Assembly (NCBI GenBank): GCA_020725585.1
Contig: DYES01000088.1
Location: 1-34,904 of the forward strand
Reading direction: 5' to 3'
Length of the DNA: 34,904 bases
Origin: Desulfovirgula sp.
Lineage (GTDB): Bacteria > Bacillota > Desulfotomaculia > Desulfotomaculales > Nap2-2B
The translations under genes were made by a program, and so were the position numbers. The notes beneath the pieces are model-generated. The model ran no database searches, was not told where the DNA came from, and worked only from the letters and a program-made list of their open reading frames with translations. Shown in pieces: positions 14,497 through 23,451 of this stretch. Positions within the stretch are counted from its first letter, which is position 1. Every line of letters begins with the position of its first letter.

Positions 14497-16455
14497 TTAA
14501 ATTTCGCGCCCCACCAGGTGCCCTTCCCTGATCGCCTCCAGAGCGGAGCGGGGCGCCACGCAATCCCCGGCCGCGTATACTTTTACTCCCCGTTCCCGTA
14601 GGGCATGAAACAGCGCGTCGTCGGCCTGGCGTAGCCCTGCCACCACGATGCTGTCCACACCTTCCACTTCCCAGCGTCCGCCGGAATAAGCGTCTTCTAG
14701 GGTCACCGTGGAGCCGTTGACGGCCCGGATCACCGTCCCGGTAGTAATTTTCACGCCCAGGTTGCGCAGGCGATGATGCTGGGTTATCCAGCTGATCTGC
14801 ACGATATCCCCTCCTTCCACCGTCCGGGGAGTGACAATTTCCACCTGCTTTCCCTGGTCGGCCAGGAATTCGGCCACGCTGGTCGCCCGATAATGACCAT
14901 CGTCATCAAAGACAATCACCCGCCGGCCGACTTCCACCTTGCCCAGAGCCATATCGTTGGGAGTAACCAGTTGCACGCCGCCTGACCCTTCGTACTCCGG
15001 GAACACGGGGAAAGAACCGGTAGCCACGACAACGGCGTCCGGGTTTTCCGCGAGAACATCGTCTACCGTCGCCGCAACGCCCAGGCGTACCTCCACCCCC
15101 AGCCTCTTTAATTCCAGGCTTAAAAACCTGTAGGCCCCTCCGATCTCCTGACGGCACGGCACGCTGGCCGCGGCAATTAGTTGCCCGCCTAACGCGGGCC
15201 CTTTTTCAATCAGCATTACCCGGTGCCCCTGCAGGGCCGCCACCCGCGCCGCCTCCATTCCTGCAGGGCCGCCACCCACTACCAGCACTTTTTGTGGCCG
15301 GGAAACCTTCTGCAGTGTGCCGGCGCCCAGCTCCTTTTCCCTGCCCACGGTGGGGTTCTGCAGGCAGGTGATTGGAAAGCCGCGGTGCATCATGCCCACG
15401 CACCCTTGGTTGCAGCTGACGCAGTGCCTGATTTCGTCCAGCCTGCCCTCCCGGGCTTTATTGGGGAGCTCCGGATCGCAGATCGTTGCCCGGGTCATAC
15501 AAACTACATCCGCCCAGTGGTTGGCGATAATCTCGTCGGCCTGGAGGGGATCAATAATGCGCCCTACGGTAAAGACGGGAAGATCCCGAACCACCTGCTT
15601 GATTCCGGCGGCCAGGTAAACGAAGGGCGCCAGCGGAAAATGCATATCCGGAATCATCGTGGCAAAACTAAGACCGTTATAATTGCACTGGCTGACGTTG
15701 ATAAAATCCAGCTTTCCGGTGTCCACCAGCAAAGGAACAATTTCCTGCATATCGTTTAAGGCGAGTCCGCCGTCGCAAAACTCATCGCCGCTAATGCGCA
15801 TGCCTACGGCCAGTTCTGGTCCCGCCGCCTCCCGGACGGCGTCGATTACTTCCCGGGCAAAGCGGAGGCGATTTTCCAGGCTTCCGCCGTACTCGTCGGT
15901 GCGTCTGTTACTAAACGGCGAGAGAAACTGCTGGATCAAGTACCCATGGGCGCCGTGGATTTCTACCCCGTCGAATCCTGCTTCCCTGGCCAGGCCCGCG
16001 CTAAAGGCAAAACCGGCGATTACTTCCTGGATTTCTTCTTTCGTCATGGCGTGGGGAATTTCTTTTTTTGTCGGGCAGGGCAGCGCCGAGGGAGCCCACA
16101 GCGGCCGGTAGGTCTCCGTACTTACGGTCTGACGCCCCATGTGCAGAAGCTGCAGGAAAATTTTTGCCCCGTGCTGATGAACCATTTCTACAACCATTTT
16201 TAGCCCCGGCAACGAGCGCCGGTCATAACCGGCGATTGCCTTTGGCCCGGGGTGAGTGGTAGGGTGCACGCGGATGGCTTCCATAATAACCAACCCGATG
16301 CCGCCCTTGGCCTTTTCGGCCAGGTAGTAGGCGTGCCGTTCGGTGGGACACCCGCGCTCCCCAAAGTTGGTGACGTGGGCGGAGCTGGCGATGCGGTTGC
16401 GGATTACCACCGGGCCAATTTGCAAAGGCTGGAACAGGTTTTCACAACTACTCAT
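14497..16455 (-). CDS. Fe-S/FMN/FAD enoate reductase (2,4-dienoyl-CoA reductase/OYE-type), copy 1
   Basis: Reductases of this family use an N-terminal old-yellow-enzyme FMN barrel, a [4Fe-4S] cluster and a C-terminal FAD/NAD(P)H module to reduce activated C=C bonds. Visible parts, with Met at 16455 as residue 1: the substrate-binding HGAHGYL (residues 167-173), RRTDEYGGS (185-192), the cluster cysteines 345, 348, 352 and 364 (CVSCNQGC then PITC), and the Rossmann loop VVGGGPAGMEAA near 396. The size is 652 residues, normal for the family. I chose the ATG at 16455 because GGGGGG lies 6 bases before it and a hairpin occupies the possible longer N-terminus. A second copy lies in the same operon. 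Its substrate is likely an unsaturated acid, imide or enoyl thioester; this is inference. Confidence 0.93.
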   Translation of the reverse strand: MSSCENLFQPLQIGPVVIRNRIASSAHVTNFGERGCPTERHAYYLAEKAKGGIGLVIMEAIRVHPTTHPGPKAIAGYDRRSLPGLKMVVEMVHQHGAKIFLQLLHMGRQTVSTETYRPLWAPSALPCPTKKEIPHAMTKEEIQEVIAGFAFSAGLAREAGFDGVEIHGAHGYLIQQFLSPFSNRRTDEYGGSLENRLRFAREVIDAVREAAGPELAVGMRISGDEFCDGGLALNDMQEIVPLLVDTGKLDFINVSQCNYNGLSFATMIPDMHFPLAPFVYLAAGIKQVVRDLPVFTVGRIIDPLQADEIIANHWADVVCMTRATICDPELPNKAREGRLDEIRHCVSCNQGCVGMMHRGFPITCLQNPTVGREKELGAGTLQKVSRPQKVLVVGGGPAGMEAARVAALQGHRVMLIEKGPALGGQLIAAASVPCRQEIGGAYRFLSLELKRLGVEVRLGVAATVDDVLAENPDAVVVATGSFPVFPEYEGSGGVQLVTPNDMALGKVEVGRRVIVFDDDGHYRATSVAEFLADQGKQVEIVTPRTVEGGDIVQISWITQHHRLRNLGVKITTGTVIRAVNGSTVTLEDAYSGGRWEVEGVDSIVVAGLRQADDALFHALRERGVKVYAAGDCVAPRSALEAIREGHLVGREI

Positions 16456-16484
16456 CCAAAACCCCCCATTTTTTAGGAACAAGA

Positions 16485-16512
16485 GCGGTACGCCCCAAAC
16501 GGGGAGTACCGC
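16485..16512 (-). promoter_or_regulatory. Intercistronic hairpin upstream of enoate reductase copy 1
   Basis: GCGGTAC and GTACCGC pair over 7 bases, extended after one mismatch by CCCC/GGGG with an AAAC loop. It lies between the hydantoinase stop and the reductase ribosome site. There is no clean T-tract after it on the minus strand, so RNA processing, stabilisation or partial attenuation is more likely than full termination. Confidence 0.5.
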
Positions 16513-16572
16513 CTGCCCGAAAACCAGGTTTTCCCACGGCAATTCGTCTTTCCGGGGACAGCCGATCCTACC

Positions 16573-17958
16573 CTACACGTTCCGCTTCAAGTAGCGGCCC
16601 CGTCCCTTGGAACCGGTCACCCGGTCCTTTTCCATGATAATTTCGCCGCGGCTGACGGTAAACACGGGCCACCCTTTCAGCTTCATCCCGTCGTAAACCG
16701 AGTAATCGCTGGCCCCGAATATTTCCGGCTTGACTTCCCGTTCCCAATCGAGGTCCACGATGGCCAGATCCGCGTCGGCCCCCACCTTAATGGCCCCCTT
16801 TTGCGGATACAGATGGAATGCTTTCGCCACCGCGGCGCTGGTCACCTCAGCAATTGTTTCCAGGGAGATCCCCCGGCGATGGTAGCCTTCGCTGATCAAG
16901 ACAGGTAGAATCATCCCCGCGCTCGGGAATCCCGGGAGGGTTTCCCACACCCCGCTGCCCTTGCTAAATTTCTTGGCCAGGTTGCTTGGGCAATTGTCTG
17001 AGCCTATCGTCTGGATCAGGCCTTTACGGATGCCCTCCCAGAGTTTTTCCGCGTCGGCGGCGGTATGAATGGGCGGGTTAACTTTGCCCAGCAGGCCGCA
17101 GGGGGATTCTTCGGTCAGTGCGAGGTAATGAGGGCAGGTTTCCACTGTCACTCCCGAACTGGCTAACTCCGCTTCTTTCTCCAGCAAATCCACGCTTGAA
17201 CCGGCGCTTAGATGAACTACGTACATATTGCCCCCGGCGATCTTGTTCAAGTAAAGCGCACTCATTAAAGAAACAGTTTCTACGTAATCGGGGCTGGTCT
17301 GCGCAAAGTAGCGGAGGGAATTCTCGCTGCCTCGCGCTTTCACTTCCCTGGCGATCTTGCGCTGCAAATCCATATCCTCGCAATGCACGCACAGCAACAG
17401 TTTGTCGGAAATGGCCGCAAACTGCTGTAAAATCTCCATCATGTCCGCAGAATCGAGTGTCAGGGGATCGGAAACCCCGAAGATGCGGGCCACATCATCC
17501 TGGTAGTTGCGGTAAAACTTGTAAGAGGTAATCCCGAACTTCTCGATATACGTCTCCACTTCCGCCAGATGTTGCTTGGTAAGCAGGCCCAGGCTAAAGG
17601 CAAAGTCTATATAGCTGTTTGCTTCGCCCGCGGCAATCAGCCCCGGGGCGGTTTCCTGGTAAGATTCTTTGCCCCGGTAATAGTTTACGATGGAAGTAAT
17701 TCCGCCAATGGCACAGGCCCTTGTCTCTGCCTCGAAATCCACCGCTAGATCGTTATAGATGCCAATATGAACGTGCGGGTCAATTGCCCCTGGAAAAATG
17801 TACAACCCGGAGGCGTCCAGGGAGGCTTCCGCTTCGGGCCCCGCGCCTGGAGCATAGATACCCACAATCTTGCCGCCCGCCACGCCGATGTCCGCCCTAT
17901 CCACGCCTACCCCGGGAATTACCGCGTAGCCGTTTTTAACCAGCAGGTCAATTGCCAT
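16573..17958 (-). CDS. Dihydropyrimidinase/hydantoinase-family cyclic amide hydrolase
   Basis: This family opens cyclic amides and imides (dihydropyrimidines, hydantoins, succinimide-type rings, allantoin) with a binuclear metal centre. With Met at 17958 as residue 1 the ligands are all visible: His62 and His64 (PHVHIG), the lysine that is carboxylated, Lys147 (TSYKFYRN), His192 (VHCED), His249 (VVHLSAG) and Asp321 (IGSDNCP). Length is 461 residues, normal. AGGAGG lies upstream of the ATG. It is encoded directly after an isochorismatase-type amidase, the classic pairing of ring opening followed by hydrolysis of the linear amide or carbamoyl product. The protein is therefore catalytically competent by motif; whether the ring is a hydantoin, pyrimidine or cyclic imide cannot be settled. 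Confidence 0.93.
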   Translation of the reverse strand: MAIDLLVKNGYAVIPGVGVDRADIGVAGGKIVGIYAPGAGPEAEASLDASGLYIFPGAIDPHVHIGIYNDLAVDFEAETRACAIGGITSIVNYYRGKESYQETAPGLIAAGEANSYIDFAFSLGLLTKQHLAEVETYIEKFGITSYKFYRNYQDDVARIFGVSDPLTLDSADMMEILQQFAAISDKLLLCVHCEDMDLQRKIAREVKARGSENSLRYFAQTSPDYVETVSLMSALYLNKIAGGNMYVVHLSAGSSVDLLEKEAELASSGVTVETCPHYLALTEESPCGLLGKVNPPIHTAADAEKLWEGIRKGLIQTIGSDNCPSNLAKKFSKGSGVWETLPGFPSAGMILPVLISEGYHRRGISLETIAEVTSAAVAKAFHLYPQKGAIKVGADADLAIVDLDWEREVKPEIFGASDYSVYDGMKLKGWPVFTVSRGEIIMEKDRVTGSKGRGRYLKRNV

Positions 17959-17970
17959 CCTTCTCACCTC

Positions 17971-18660
17971 CTACTTTCTCAGGCTCTGAAAGTAATCTAG
18001 AACCTTTTGGGTATTAATCACATCGCAGTACTTCATCCAGAGGTCCAGCAGGGAAGCTTTGTGGGAAAGTTGAATGCGGTCGTACACCGCGTCCTCCACC
18101 ATGGCGACGTTATAGCTGCGGCTCACCGCGTCCACCGCGGTCGCCCGGCAGCACCCGCTGGTTGAACCCCCCACGATGATGATGGTATCAATGCCCAGCT
18201 TGATCAGGTAGCTCTGGATGGGCGTGCCGTAAAATACGCTGGCGTACGCCTTGTCGATGACAATTTCATCATCCCCGGGTTCAAGCTCCTTAATGATCTG
18301 GGTTTCCGGCCTGCCGTCCAAAAATTTGGATTGATCCCGGTCGGTTTTTAAACTAAAACCGTCAAAAGCCAGGGTTCTCTTCTGCACGTTGCGGGTGAAA
18401 AACACCGGCACACCCGCCTCCTTGGCGGCCGCCCTGATCCTCTGGATGTTGCGGACCGCCGCCCAGGCGCTGGCGCCGCCCCCGGCCGGCCACCTCTCCA
18501 GTTGCTGCTCGATGGGCAGGTCTTCGCCCACATAGTTATACTGGACGTCGATGATCAACAGCAGCGGTTTTTTGCCAAGGCCCCTGCTCTTCCCGTAACC
18601 TCCCTTTTGAATTACCAGACGATCTACTTCCGAGAGTAGATCTTCCCATATTCTTGCCAT
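17971..18660 (-). CDS. Isochorismatase-family amidohydrolase (N-carbamoylsarcosine/maleamate amidase-like)
   Basis: Cysteine hydrolases of this family cleave linear amides such as N-carbamoylsarcosine, maleamate, biuret and nicotinamide. The triad is clear: Asp38 (LLIIDVQ), Lys137 (VIDKAYASVFYGT) and Cys170 (STSGCCRAT), the last being the nucleophile that normally reads SGCVRA. Length is 229 residues. The basic GYGKSRGLGKKP before the first strand is like that of carbamoylsarcosine and maleamate amidases. AGGAGG lies 7 bases ahead of the ATG. The hydantoinase starts 12 bases after its stop, so the two are expressed together and probably act in sequence on one substrate, releasing ammonia or ammonia plus CO2. 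Confidence 0.9.
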   Translation of the reverse strand: MARIWEDLLSEVDRLVIQKGGYGKSRGLGKKPLLLIIDVQYNYVGEDLPIEQQLERWPAGGGASAWAAVRNIQRIRAAAKEAGVPVFFTRNVQKRTLAFDGFSLKTDRDQSKFLDGRPETQIIKELEPGDDEIVIDKAYASVFYGTPIQSYLIKLGIDTIIIVGGSTSGCCRATAVDAVSRSYNVAMVEDAVYDRIQLSHKASLLDLWMKYCDVINTQKVLDYFQSLRK

Positions 18661-18711
18661 TTAATCTCCTCCTCCGTACTGTATTTGCTGTATATTTATT
18701 TGTCGTCCGGG

Positions 18712-20655
18712 TCAAATACCCAGGGCGATACGCAACCCGTCGTGGATGGCGTCAGGTGTTTTCCGCGGCGCCAGGCAGTTGCCGACCAGGTACATCTCCA
18801 GCGCGGGCATTTCCTGCTCCAGTTGCAGGGCCAAGGCGTTGTTGGCAATCATATGCTCCACCACCACTACCAGGTCAAACTCCAGTTCGCGCTCCCAACC
18901 CTCGTGGTCAATGAAAAACCGTTTTCCTTCGGCCCGCAGGATCTTGCCTTTTGATATAGACCGGACACCGTACTCACTTAAACGAAGCCAGGCCATCGTC
19001 CTGTTGATGCTTTCCATGTCGTACCCTACTTCCGCTTCTTCAGTGAAAAGCACTACCTCGGCACCCAGCACGGCCAGCTTTTCCCCGATTCCAATGGCTT
19101 TATTGTGATAATCTTTGTCGATTACCAGCACCCGCTTGCCCCGCAGATCTTCTTCCTGGAGGTCCAGGGCCTCCGTTACGTTCAGGTGGGGCACTTCCGT
19201 CGTGTAAACAACCGAAGGCCTTCCATAAGTGGCCCCCGTGGCGACCACCACCGCCTCGTAACCCCCTTCCCGGATATCCCGCACCGTACACTCCCGGCCC
19301 AGAAGCACCTGCACGCCCAGCTGTTTAACCTGGCGGATCTGCCAGCGCGTTACCCCAAACAGTTCCTGGCGGTTGGGCACGTCAAAGGCGCCGCGCCGGA
19401 GCATCCCGCCCAACTCACGGTCTTTTTCGTACAGGGTAACCCGGTGCCCCCTTTCCCGCAACACCCGGCCCGCTTCCAGACCAGCAGGACCTCCGCCGAT
19501 AACGGCCACCTTCTTTTGTCGGGTGGCCGGCCTAATCTGGTACTCCCTTTCTTTCCCCACCCGCGCGTTCCCGAAGCAGGAGATGGGCGCGCGGTAGCGG
19601 AGCCGCTGAAAGCACCCCTGAAGGCAGGCGATGCAGGGGCGGATATCGTCGAGACGCTCCTCCCTGGCCTTATTGGGCATTTCCGGATCGGCAATCGTCG
19701 CCCGGGCCATCCCCACCAGGTCAGCATGCCCCTCGGCCAGGATTTTCTCGGCCAGAACGGGGTCATTGATGCGGTGGGAAGTATAAACCGGTATCTTGAC
19801 CAGCCTTTTAATTCCCGAGGCCAGATAAACCGCAAACCCCAAAGGGAAGTCCATATTGGGAAAAGTAGGCGGGTAATTAAGGTTATGCCCTAGACTGAGC
19901 CCGATGTAATCCAGGCCCTCTTTTTCGAGCTCCTGGCAAATTTGCTGGTAGTCTTCCTGGGTGAGACCGCCGTCAACCAGCTCGTCGCCGTTTATGCGGA
20001 TGCCCACGATCTTCCCGTCAGCCAGCGCGCGCACTGCCCGAATTACTTCCCGGGCAAAGCGCAGGCGGTTTTCAAAAGAGCCGCCGTATTCGTCGGTGCG
20101 TTGGTTGTAAAGGGGCGAAAGGAACTCGTGGATCAGGTACCCGTGCGCCAGGTGCACCTCCACGCCGTCGTAACCGGCCTGCAAACACCGCCGGGCCGCC
20201 TGGGCGTACATCTGGACCATTTCTTTCACTTCGCGGGTGGTCAGCTCGTGAGGCACCTCTTTTTTAATGGGGTCAGGAATGGGTGACGGGGCCACGATCG
20301 CCTGCTGGGTGTCGACCGAGGTCATTTCCCGGCCCATGTGGTGAAGCTGGGCTATAATCACCGTGCCGTAGGCTTTTACGCGCCTGGTCAATTCCGTAAG
20401 CATGGGGATTACTTTATCGTCGAACAGGTGGACGACATATTGGGACTGGGCGGAATTAGGCGCCACGGCCATGGACTCCGTCACCATCAAGCCCAAGCCG
20501 CCTCTGGCCCGCTCTTCGTGATAAGCAATCTGGCGCTCGGTAGGAAAGCCGTCGGTGGAAGCCATGTGGGTGAGGTGGGCGGTCGCCATAATCCGATTTT
20601 TCACAACACAACTGCCTATTTTCAGGGGTGTAAAAAGGTGCTGAAAAAGGGCCAT
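18712..20655 (-). CDS. Fe-S/FMN/FAD enoate reductase (2,4-dienoyl-CoA reductase/OYE-type), copy 2
   Basis: This second copy has 647 residues, with Met at 20655 as residue 1. The substrate-site motif is HLAHGYL (168-174), followed by QRTDEYGGS (185-193). The cluster cysteines are 341, 344, 348 and 360 (CIACLQGC then PISC), and the Rossmann loop AVIGGGPAGLEAG follows near 390. It differs from copy 1 at many positions, so the two are old paralogues rather than a recent duplication. It follows the LeuD-like gene and precedes the amidase. Two reductases in one operon suggest two C=C reductions, or one protein working on the ring and one on a linear product. Start chosen for the AAGGAG/GAGGAGG upstream; the frame also runs to 20697. 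Confidence 0.93.
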   Translation of the reverse strand: MALFQHLFTPLKIGSCVVKNRIMATAHLTHMASTDGFPTERQIAYHEERARGGLGLMVTESMAVAPNSAQSQYVVHLFDDKVIPMLTELTRRVKAYGTVIIAQLHHMGREMTSVDTQQAIVAPSPIPDPIKKEVPHELTTREVKEMVQMYAQAARRCLQAGYDGVEVHLAHGYLIHEFLSPLYNQRTDEYGGSFENRLRFAREVIRAVRALADGKIVGIRINGDELVDGGLTQEDYQQICQELEKEGLDYIGLSLGHNLNYPPTFPNMDFPLGFAVYLASGIKRLVKIPVYTSHRINDPVLAEKILAEGHADLVGMARATIADPEMPNKAREERLDDIRPCIACLQGCFQRLRYRAPISCFGNARVGKEREYQIRPATRQKKVAVIGGGPAGLEAGRVLRERGHRVTLYEKDRELGGMLRRGAFDVPNRQELFGVTRWQIRQVKQLGVQVLLGRECTVRDIREGGYEAVVVATGATYGRPSVVYTTEVPHLNVTEALDLQEEDLRGKRVLVIDKDYHNKAIGIGEKLAVLGAEVVLFTEEAEVGYDMESINRTMAWLRLSEYGVRSISKGKILRAEGKRFFIDHEGWERELEFDLVVVVEHMIANNALALQLEQEMPALEMYLVGNCLAPRKTPDAIHDGLRIALGI

Positions 20656-20717
20656 CTCCTTAAAAACCTCCTCTTTTTGGCAAGTGGACCGCAACACTAT
20701 TTAATCCAGCCAAAAGA

Positions 20718-21230
20718 TCAGCCGCCCTTATTTTTATTTTTTGCTATTTCGCGCTCCAGGTAAGGCACCAGCCCTCCGGCGTTCAAGATCTCCATCACGT
20801 GCGCAGGCAGGCGGGTGGCTTGGTACGCGGTACCCCGGGTAAGGTTTTTAACTACACCGTGTTTCAAATCTATTTCCAGCTCGTCACCGGTCGCTACCTC
20901 GTCTGCCTGCGGACATTCCAGCACGGGCAGGCCGAGGTTTACGGCGTTGCGGAAGAAAATCCTCGCGAAAGAACGGGCTACCACCGCTCCCACCCCGGCG
21001 TATTTAATGGCCGCCGGGGCGGTTTCCCGGCTGGAACCGCAACCAAAATTGCTTCCTCCCACGATGATATCTCCCGGTTGAATTTTTTTGGGCAGTTCTG
21101 GATCGATCCCTTCCATCACGTGCCGGGCCATTTCCTGGTTGGACAGCTTTAAATACTTGCCGGGAGCGATTAAATCGGTGTTTACGTTGTCCCCAAATTT
21201 CCATGCTCTTCCCCGGATCGCATCAGGCAT
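20718..21230 (-). CDS. Aconitase-family hydro-lyase, small subunit (LeuD/DmdB-like)
   Basis: This is the swivel-domain subunit of a two-part hydro-lyase of the isopropylmalate/homoaconitate/dimethylmaleate type. The 170 residues show WKFGDNVNTDLIAPGKYL near the start and the substrate-gripping GGSNFGCGSSRE (59-70), both hallmarks of the small subunit. It starts 5 bases after the large-subunit stop with GTGAGGA upstream. No leuA, leuB or leuC-type biosynthetic partner lies nearby; instead a PEP-mutase-family lyase and enoate reductases flank the pair. A catabolic hydratase, such as dimethylmaleate or maleate hydratase, is therefore more likely than leucine synthesis. Confidence 0.9.
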   Translation of the reverse strand: MPDAIRGRAWKFGDNVNTDLIAPGKYLKLSNQEMARHVMEGIDPELPKKIQPGDIIVGGSNFGCGSSRETAPAAIKYAGVGAVVARSFARIFFRNAVNLGLPVLECPQADEVATGDELEIDLKHGVVKNLTRGTAYQATRLPAHVMEILNAGGLVPYLEREIAKNKNKGG

Positions 21231-21235
21231 ATTCC

Positions 21236-22498
21236 TCACTCCTCCAAATAGACGCGGGGATCGACAATTTTCCCGGCCAGGGCGGAGGCGGCCACCGTCG
21301 CTGGGGAAGCCAGGAAAACTTCGGCCTCTGGGCTCCCCATCCGACCTTGAAAGTTCCTGTTGGTAGAGGCCACGCATCTCTCCCCCGGGGCAAGGATACC
21401 ATTGCTCAGGCCCGCGCAAGGCCCACAGGCAGGGGGCAAAATGGTGGCTCCCGCCTCCACCAGGATGGCCAGTACCCCATCTGCGGCGGCGCGCCGGAGA
21501 ATCTCACGCGAAGCCGGCGCAACCAAAAAACGCACCCCCGGCGCAACCCGGCGACCGCTGACCACTCGCGCCGCCGCCGCCAGATCGCTGTACTTGCCGC
21601 CTGTGCAGGCGCCGATCAGCGCCTGCTGCACGGGCAACTCCGGCAAGGAAGCCGCTTTCTCCACGTTATCCGGGCTGTGCGGACAGGCAACAAGGGGCTC
21701 CAACTCCTCTGCCCGGCAGCGAATAACCTGGCTGTAGCACGCGTCCGGATCGCTAAACAGCGGGGAATACTCGACGCAGGTGCGTTGGGCCAGATATGCA
21801 AAGACCGTTTCGTCAGGTTCAATAATGCCGGTTTTTGCTCCCATTTCGATGGTCATGTTAGTAAGCACGATGCGCTCATCGATATTTAACCGGCGCACCG
21901 TATCCCCGGTGAATTCAACCACCTTGTAAGTAGCCCCTTCCAGGCCCAGCTGTTTAATGTTGTATAAAATCATATCCTTGGCAGACGTGGCGGGAGGCAA
22001 ATTTCCTTCCCAGACAATCTTAATGGTCTCCGGCACCTTCAGCCAAACGCTCCCCTTCACCAGAACACCCAGCATGTCGGTGGAGCCAAGGGCAATGGCC
22101 AGCGCCCCCAACGCACCTCCCGTGCAGCTGTGCGAATCACCGCCCACCATTAAAGTCCCAGGCAAAACGTACCCTTTTTCAATAGGTACGATATGGCAAA
22201 TACCTTCGAGCTCGTGGTACTTTTGGATCCCTTGCCTTCTTACCCATTCCCGGGTAAGGGCGAGGATGCCGGCCTCAATGTCGTTGCAGGCGGGCACAAA
22301 GTGATCCGCCACCACTGTGACCCGGTCGCTGTTCCAAACACCGGTACCCAGGCGCTCCAGGTTGGCGGCAATGCGCCGGGGGCCGCCGGAATCGTTCATC
22401 ATCACCAGATCCACTTCTACCCAGATAATTTCCCCAGGTCTGACTTCACTTTTCCCGCTTGCCCGGGCAAGAATTTTTTCTGCAACCGTTTGGCCCAT
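21236..22498 (-). CDS. Aconitase-family hydro-lyase, large subunit (LeuC/DmdA-like)
   Basis: This is the catalytic [4Fe-4S] subunit partnering the small subunit encoded next. With Met at 22498 as residue 1, three cluster cysteines are visible: Cys298 (GACTGGK), Cys358 and Cys361 (PACGPCAG). The catalytic-site block VGGDSHSCTGGALG (118-131) and DHFVPA (65-70) are also in place. At 420 residues it has the archaeal/homoaconitase-like length, not that of enterobacterial LeuC (~466). The usual VMxHD is VMMND here, replacing a conserved histidine by Asn35, which suggests an altered substrate. AGGAGG lies 6 bases before the ATG. The gene follows the lyase gene directly, supporting hydration of an unsaturated dicarboxylate before C-C cleavage. 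Confidence 0.91.
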   Translation of the reverse strand: MGQTVAEKILARASGKSEVRPGEIIWVEVDLVMMNDSGGPRRIAANLERLGTGVWNSDRVTVVADHFVPACNDIEAGILALTREWVRRQGIQKYHELEGICHIVPIEKGYVLPGTLMVGGDSHSCTGGALGALAIALGSTDMLGVLVKGSVWLKVPETIKIVWEGNLPPATSAKDMILYNIKQLGLEGATYKVVEFTGDTVRRLNIDERIVLTNMTIEMGAKTGIIEPDETVFAYLAQRTCVEYSPLFSDPDACYSQVIRCRAEELEPLVACPHSPDNVEKAASLPELPVQQALIGACTGGKYSDLAAAARVVSGRRVAPGVRFLVAPASREILRRAAADGVLAILVEAGATILPPACGPCAGLSNGILAPGERCVASTNRNFQGRMGSPEAEVFLASPATVAASALAGKIVDPRVYLEE

Positions 22499-22540
22499 TA
22501 TCTTCCTCCTTGGCAGAAGTAAAAGTGCGTATCGTTCAGG

Positions 22541-23407
22541 TCATTCCTGCATGTAGCGCTTTTCCAGCTGTTGCATTTTATTTAACTCCACTAGTTCGTT
22601 GATTTCTTGAAAGGTAAACATGCGCTCCAAAAAGCCCCTGGTGGTTCCGGTGGCGTAAAGCTCCTGCATTACTTCGCTCACCGCGCGGGCCAGCGACCTG
22701 ATCGCCGTGTTGGGAAAAATGACGATTTTGTAACCGATTTGTTCCAGTTCCTGAACGGAGAGCAAGGGCGTTTTTCCGCCCTCCACCATGTTGGCCAGCG
22801 TAGGGACACGGATAGCCGAAGTAATCCGGCGCATTTCCTCTATAGATTCAGGGGCTTCCACAAAAATTACGTCGGCTCCGGCCTCCGCATAGGCGGCGGC
22901 TCGCTCTAACGCATCTTCCAGCCCGTTTACCGCCCGGGCATCAGTGCGGGCGATGACTACAAAATGATGATTGGTGCGGGCATCCAAGGCCGCCTTAATT
23001 TTCCCGACCATTTCCTGGCGAGAAATCAGTTGCTTACCCAGCAAATGCCCGCAGCGTTTCGGAAAGGCCTGGTCTTCCAGCTGGATGGCCGCCACCCCCG
23101 CCCTCTCATAAGCGCGTACGGTGCGCATCACGTTTAAAGCATTTCCGTAGCCGTTGTCTCCGTCCGCAATCACCGGAATGTTTACCGCGCTGCAAATATT
23201 CTCTGCCCGCGCGACCATTTCCGTCATGGTAATAAAGCCCATATCGGGCAGGCCCAGGGTGGTGAAGGAAACTCCCGCCCCGGTCAGGTACAAAGCCTGA
23301 AAGCCGGTCTTTTCAATAATTTTGGCCACCAACGCGTCGGCGGCTCCGGGCGCTACCAGAATGCCTTCCTTTGTCAATAAATCCCGCAGCTTCTTTGCCT
23401 GCAGCAC
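22541..23407 (-). CDS. Isocitrate lyase/PEP-mutase-family C-C lyase (methylisocitrate or dimethylmalate lyase-like)
   Basis: Members of this family cleave substituted malates or citrates to a 2-oxo acid plus a carboxylate, or act as phosphonomutases. The 288 residues show the metal-binding ADGDNGYG (81-88) and AAIQLEDQ (106-113). The catalytic-loop motif KRCGHLLGK (117-125) has Cys119, as in the lyase branch (2-methylisocitrate lyase and 2,3-dimethylmalate lyase) rather than the mutases. The start is GTG at 23407 with GGAGG 7 bases upstream. It sits between the ABC importer and the LeuCD-like hydratase. The pairing of a LeuCD-like hydratase with this lyase matches the end of nicotinate fermentation, which gives propionate and pyruvate. 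The exact substrate is not proven. Confidence 0.88.
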   Translation of the reverse strand: MLQAKKLRDLLTKEGILVAPGAADALVAKIIEKTGFQALYLTGAGVSFTTLGLPDMGFITMTEMVARAENICSAVNIPVIADGDNGYGNALNVMRTVRAYERAGVAAIQLEDQAFPKRCGHLLGKQLISRQEMVGKIKAALDARTNHHFVVIARTDARAVNGLEDALERAAAYAEAGADVIFVEAPESIEEMRRITSAIRVPTLANMVEGGKTPLLSVQELEQIGYKIVIFPNTAIRSLARAVSEVMQELYATGTTRGFLERMFTFQEINELVELNKMQQLEKRYMQE

Positions 23408-23451
23408 TGGAAAACCTCCCTTGAAACAGGAATCAAGAACCAGCTCGAACT

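Noticed and set aside
20656-20717. TTTTGGC/GCCAAAA inverted repeat as terminator between leuD-like and reductase genes
   Set aside because: Loop of nearly 30 bases and no T-tract; too weak.
11232-23407. Complete methylcitrate cycle
   Set aside because: MmgE/PrpD, an aconitase-type enzyme and an ICL-type lyase are present, but no methylcitrate synthase and no single-chain aconitase; the amide hydrolases do not fit.
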